Source of the DNA: Woeseiaceae bacterium
GTDB lineage: Bacteria > Pseudomonadota > Gammaproteobacteria > Steroidobacterales > Woeseiaceae
Assembly: GCA_011772865.1 (NCBI GenBank)
Contig: WVYQ01000025.1
Location: 13,060 to 48,545 of the forward strand
Direction of reading: 5' to 3'
Length of the DNA: 35,486 bases
The notes under the pieces are model-generated. The model did not search any database and was not told where the DNA came from. It worked only from the letters and a program-made list of their open reading frames with translations. The translations under genes and the position numbers were made by a program. Of the stretch, positions 32,650 through 35,486 are shown in pieces. Numbering within the stretch: the first letter of the stretch is position 1; every line of letters begins with the position of its first letter.

Positions 32650-32727
32650 GGCCGTCCGCTTCTGGCCGTTTCCGGCCATTCGCCACATTTAAGCTAAACT
32701 GACAGGTAATGACCCAAAGCGGCCGTT
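32650..32727. repeat. Dispersed hairpin repeat, copy D
   Basis: About 78 bp from GGCCGTCCGCTTCTGGCCG to GACCCAAAGCGGCCGTT. The inner inverted repeat TGGCCG-TTTC-CGGCCA is kept. The right end reads AAGCGGCCG where other copies have AAGCGGACA, and the left end carries GGCCG, a partly compensating change that favours a structural role. Confidence 0.8.
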
Positions 32728-32773
32728 GCTCCAACAGCGCTCAATCCCCCGCTGCGCTACGTACTTACCCGAA

Positions 32774-32803
32774 TTGACACAAAATCTTGTGTCACACATT
32801 AAT
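32774..32803 (+). promoter_or_regulatory. Candidate promoter overlapped by a perfect 8-bp inverted repeat
   Basis: TTGACA at 32774-32779 is a consensus -35, and ATTAAT at 32798-32803 (18-bp spacing) a plausible -10, placing transcription start near 32810, just before the riboswitch. TGACACAA and TTGTGTCA, separated by AATC (32775-32794), form a perfect palindrome covering the -35 and spacer. This is the expected place for a repressor or dimeric regulator site. I cannot assign the regulator; it is not a standard FNR or CRP box. Confidence 0.6.
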
Positions 32804-32810
32804 AGTGGTC

Positions 32811-32930
32811 ACATTCGATAAAGGCAAACCCAGCAAAAGCTGGGGACGCAAAGCTACGGGTCCTCGCTTCCTCCGAGCAGCCATTGATGGCTCCCCGAAG
32901 GACCCAAGATCGCCGGGCTGCCGAAGTTCA
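32811..32930 (+). promoter_or_regulatory. GEMM-I (cyclic di-GMP-I class) riboswitch
   Basis: The conserved GEMM-I core is easy to see: AAAGGCAAACC at 32820-32830, a CCAGC/GCTGG stem closed by an A-rich loop, GGGACGCAAAGCTACGGG at 32843-32860, a stem GGGTCC (32858-32863) paired with GGACCC (32900-32905) containing an inner AGCCAT/ATGGCT hairpin, and the 3' strand GCCGGGCTGCCG at 32912-32923. It lies 30 nt upstream of the start of a multihaem lipoprotein. TGCCG (32919-32923) can instead pair with CGGCA (32935-32939), just before the AAGGGGAGAA ribosome site, and no U-rich terminator is seen, so translational control is likely. The ligand is probably cyclic di-GMP. Some GEMM-I members near cytochrome genes in Geobacter bind 3',3'-cGAMP, and I cannot settle this from sequence. 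Confidence 0.9.
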
Positions 32931-32952
32931 ATAACGGCACAAGGGGAGAATT

Positions 32953-35486
32953 ATGCAGATCCTGATCCGCCACAAGCTAAGAGTGGCCATTGTATTCTTG
33001 GCAACTTCCTTCTCGTTTGCCCTCAGCGGATGCGAAGGAGATGACGGCAGAGATGGTGCCGCTGGTCCTCCCGGACCTGATGGTATTTCCTGTTGGGACT
33101 TGAACCAGAACGGTGTTGCGGACCTGCCGGACGAAGACATCAATGGGGACGGGACGGTTGATGTTTTCGACTGCCAGACGCCTCCTAGTGGCGCAATCGT
33201 CCCTGGCGTAAACACCGCGTTCGATTCGATCTCAGAGGTAGCCACGAGCACGGCGGCGAATGGCCCTTATGATGCAGTATCGGAATACACGTACGATGCC
33301 GCCACGGAAACGATCACCTTAGGTGCAGGAGCGGTGCCATTCGGCGGGCTCTTCGTACGCATTGTCGGGGACGCCACCGTGGGCGGCGCAACGTCCTCGT
33401 ATACCATCTATACGTTCATCCCATCGAACGCTGACAGCGTTGCCGCAAACGAGCTAACAAGCCTTGCTGTTGGTCATGTCGCCGAGGGCACAGCCGCTGA
33501 TTTCGCTGCTGCGGTTGACCTTGTAGCGGCAGATACTGAAGGGCTTGACAGCGCCAGTATCACGGCGCCGAGCATCGAGGCAGATCGCGATCCCGCGGTG
33601 CGCGCCTCGATGATTGCGATTTCAAACGAGTTCGAGAATGGTGGCTTCGTTCCCGGAACGAGCAGTGCGAATACCGTAAGCGGGGCGATCTCACAATGTA
33701 TGGCGCTTGGTGGTGTCGCTTACGACAACTGGACCAAGCTGAATGCAGGCGGCACAGGCGTGCTGCCGGTGGCTGAACCCAATGGTGACTACGTGCGTTG
33801 TAAAGCGTGTCACGGCTGGGATCAGCGCGGCACCGATGGTGGTTATGCGCGGCGCTCGCGCACGAGCGGTCGGCCGAATGCCGGCTATCAGGACCCCAAT
33901 ACGGTCAGCCGCAATATCAGCGGTGGGCCCGTCAGCCTGGACATGGTCCTGCATGCTGGCACCGGAAGAAGTTGGGCCCAGGGCAGCGCAATATTTGACG
34001 GGACGGATCCGTGGGGACCTGGTACGCAAACGGGCAACGAGCATCCGGATCTGTCCGCCAGTGGGATCAACAATCCTGACGTCCCGAGCGCTGATCAGGT
34101 CAGGTGCTTAACGGCGTTCTTGAACTATCCCGAGGCCCGGGCAGATGCCGTATTCGCGGCTATCAATCCGGATCCTGCGCCGGTACCGAACTGGTGTACT
34201 TCTACACAGTGTGCCTCATACACGCTGGTCGGGACGGCCGATGCAACGCGCGGCGATACCTGGTATCACGACCCGAATGGCGGTAATTGCGTTACCTGTC
34301 ATGGTGAACCGGAGGATGCGGTTGGCCCAATTGCGGACGGACCGGAAGGCGGCTTGCTCGCGTTCCTGCGGAAAGACGGCAAATACAGCGAGTTTCGGCA
34401 CAAAGTACAATGGGGCGAGTCGGGCCATGCCCAGATGACTCGTGAAAATATGAACAATCCGACCGCAGCTGATGTGGCTGATGTTCTGGCGTACTTGCAG
34501 GGCGAAGTCCAAGGGGCAGCAGACATGGAGTCGATTGCTCTGGGCGGACTCGCTTACGACAATTGGACCAAGCTGAATGCTGGCGGTACTGGTCTGCTGC
34601 CGGCAGCCGAACCCAGTGGTGACTATGTGCGTTGTAAAGCCTGTCATGGCTGGGATGCACTCGGCACCGATGGCGGTTATGCGCGACGCTCGCGCACGAG
34701 CGGTCGGCCGAATGCCGGCTATCAGGACCCGAACACGGTTAGTCGCAATTTCAGCGGCGCTGCCGTGACAGCAGACATGATCTTGCACGCCGGTACCGGA
34801 AGGAGTTGGGCCGAGGGCAGCGCAATATTCGACGGCACCGATCCTGCGTGGGGAACGGGTGCGCAAAAGGGCAACGAGCACCCGGATCTGTCGTTTGGCG
34901 GCGTCAATGGTGCGGAGGTTCCAAGCGACACGCAAATAACAGCGTTGGTCAATTTCCTGAACTACCCGGGGGCACGAATTGACGCAGTCTTCTCGGCGGT
35001 CGATCCAAACCCCGCCACCGTACCTGACTGGTGTACTTCGACACAATGCACCGACTACACCCTCATCGCTACGGCCGATGCGGCCGCTGGCGAGGCTTGG
35101 TATAACGACGCTAACGGTGGCAATTGCGCTAGCTGTCATGGCCAACCGGAAGATGCGGTCGGCCCAATTGCGGACGGACCGGAAGGCGGCTTGCTCGCAT
35201 TCCTGCGGAAAGACGGAAAATTCAGTGAGTTCCGGCACAAAGTTCAGTGGGGCGAATCCGGCAATGATCTGATGACTCGTGAAAACATGAACGATCCGAC
35301 TGCCGCTGAATTGGCTGATGTTCTGGCCTTTCTCATGGCCAGAATAGACGATCAGGTTGCCGGACGGCCGGTCGCCAACGATGACACGGCATCCACGGAA
35401 CAGGATGTGGCGGTGGACATCGACGTGCTAGCCAACGATACCGATCCGAACAATGACCCGTTGAGTGTCACTGCCTTCGATGCGGC
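32953..35486 (+). CDS. Multihaem lipoprotein with duplicated two-haem modules, incomplete at the window end
   Basis: Open from ATG 32953 (ribosome site AAGGGGAGAA) to the last base, at least 844 residues. The signal peptide ends in a lipobox, Ala-Leu-Ser-Gly-Cys (Cys27). A short collagen-like stretch follows (GRDGAAGPPGPDG), then an Asp-rich segment (DLNQNGVADLPDEDINGDGT), which looks like a calcium-binding dockerin-type repeat. A Ser/Thr/Ala-rich domain runs to about residue 245. Two near-identical modules follow (33703-34536 and 34537-35338), each with CKACHGW and a second site (CVTCH or CASCH), giving four c haems so far. The last residues (NDDTASTEQDVAVDIDVLAN, then DTDPNNDPLS) start a cadherin/tandem-95-type surface repeat. 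The protein is thus probably exposed at the outer membrane and takes part in electron transfer, under riboswitch control. Confidence 0.88.
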   Translation, partial: MQILIRHKLRVAIVFLATSFSFALSGCEGDDGRDGAAGPPGPDGISCWDLNQNGVADLPDEDINGDGTVDVFDCQTPPSGAIVPGVNTAFDSISEVATSTAANGPYDAVSEYTYDAATETITLGAGAVPFGGLFVRIVGDATVGGATSSYTIYTFIPSNADSVAANELTSLAVGHVAEGTAADFAAAVDLVAADTEGLDSASITAPSIEADRDPAVRASMIAISNEFENGGFVPGTSSANTVSGAISQCMALGGVAYDNWTKLNAGGTGVLPVAEPNGDYVRCKACHGWDQRGTDGGYARRSRTSGRPNAGYQDPNTVSRNISGGPVSLDMVLHAGTGRSWAQGSAIFDGTDPWGPGTQTGNEHPDLSASGINNPDVPSADQVRCLTAFLNYPEARADAVFAAINPDPAPVPNWCTSTQCASYTLVGTADATRGDTWYHDPNGGNCVTCHGEPEDAVGPIADGPEGGLLAFLRKDGKYSEFRHKVQWGESGHAQMTRENMNNPTAADVADVLAYLQGEVQGAADMESIALGGLAYDNWTKLNAGGTGLLPAAEPSGDYVRCKACHGWDALGTDGGYARRSRTSGRPNAGYQDPNTVSRNFSGAAVTADMILHAGTGRSWAEGSAIFDGTDPAWGTGAQKGNEHPDLSFGGVNGAEVPSDTQITALVNFLNYPGARIDAVFSAVDPNPATVPDWCTSTQCTDYTLIATADAAAGEAWYNDANGGNCASCHGQPEDAVGPIADGPEGGLLAFLRKDGKFSEFRHKVQWGESGNDLMTRENMNDPTAAELADVLAFLMARIDDQVAGRPVANDDTASTEQDVAVDIDVLANDTDPNNDPLSVTAFDA
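33703..35338 (+). repeat. In-gene tandem duplication, period 834 bp (278 codons)
   Basis: Two copies, 33703-34536 and 34537-35338, begin ALGGVAYDNWTKLNAGGTG and ALGGLAYDNWTKLNAGGTG and stay aligned to the end (GPIADGPEGGLLAFLRKDGK in both). Several blocks, such as 34311-34375 and 35150-35214, are nearly identical at the DNA level, so the duplication is recent or kept alike by gene conversion. Each unit carries two CxxCH sites. Confidence 0.9.

Noticed and set aside
27802-32727. Integron cassette array with attC sites
   Set aside because: The gene-repeat-gene layout suggested it, but the repeats lack the RYYYAAC/GTRRRY-type core sites, gene orientation alone is not diagnostic, and no integrase was found.
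34216-35238. 340-residue minus-strand frame across the duplicated modules
   Set aside because: It is antisense to the multihaem lipoprotein, whose CxxCH sites, lipobox and module duplication are clear on the plus strand.

Overview
The window looks like the chromosome of a Gram-negative proteobacterium, most probably a gammaproteobacterium. It has signal peptides and lipoboxes, outer-membrane barrels, GC-rich coding sequence (clearly above half GC by eye) and two members of the TolB-like/TPR family that is common in marine gammaproteobacteria. No rRNA, tRNA, CRISPR array or intact transposase was seen. Taxonomy is inference only.

1-1.4 kb (minus strand): two genes of an acyl-CoA metabolism operon, an unusual crotonase-fold protein followed by an acyl-CoA ligase cut by the window edge.

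1.5-20.3 kb (plus strand): ten genes with almost no gaps, and seven of the nine junctions either overlap or are 1-4 nt apart. In order they encode a CHASE2-type membrane adenylate/guanylate cyclase, a TPR + outer-membrane-barrel protein, a FecR-domain protein, a fusion of a flavin oxidoreductase with two cyclic-nucleotide-binding domains and four [4Fe-4S] motifs, a membrane protein with four histidines placed for two b haems, an FHA-domain/transmembrane/ten-haem cytochrome, a GlcG/HbpS-like lipoprotein, a large predicted outer-membrane barrel, a secreted ten-haem cytochrome with an LVIVD propeller, and a five-haem cytochrome c554-like protein. Read together, this looks like a transenvelope electron-transfer chain (NAD(P)H/FAD to Fe-S to haem b to about 25 c haems) whose cytoplasmic entry protein can be gated by the cyclic nucleotide made by the first gene. 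I know of no characterised counterpart. This is the main candidate for an undescribed system.

20.3-23.8 kb: an antisense remnant of a SnoaL-like gene, a divergent PanB-like enzyme, a TolB-like/TPR membrane protein, and a broken small membrane-protein gene that ends exactly where a second copy of a 167-bp sequence begins. The first copy of that sequence lies about 22 kb away, upstream of the crotonase gene.

23.9-27.5 kb: a lipid-modification set (fatty-acid desaturase, cyclopropane-fatty-acid-synthase-like methyltransferase, geranylgeranyl-reductase-like flavoprotein), then a half-size GDT1-type transporter.

27.5-32.8 kb: an accessory-looking stretch of single genes (SnoaL-like lipoprotein, second TolB-like/TPR protein, two small membrane-anchored proteins). 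These are separated by copies of a roughly 77-bp hairpin-forming dispersed repeat.

32.8-35.5 kb: a promoter overlapped by a perfect palindrome, a GEMM-I (cyclic-dinucleotide) riboswitch, and the start of a large lipoprotein carrying two near-identical two-haem modules, which runs off the window. The window therefore holds two separate cytochrome loci, each apparently under nucleotide second-messenger control by a different mechanism.
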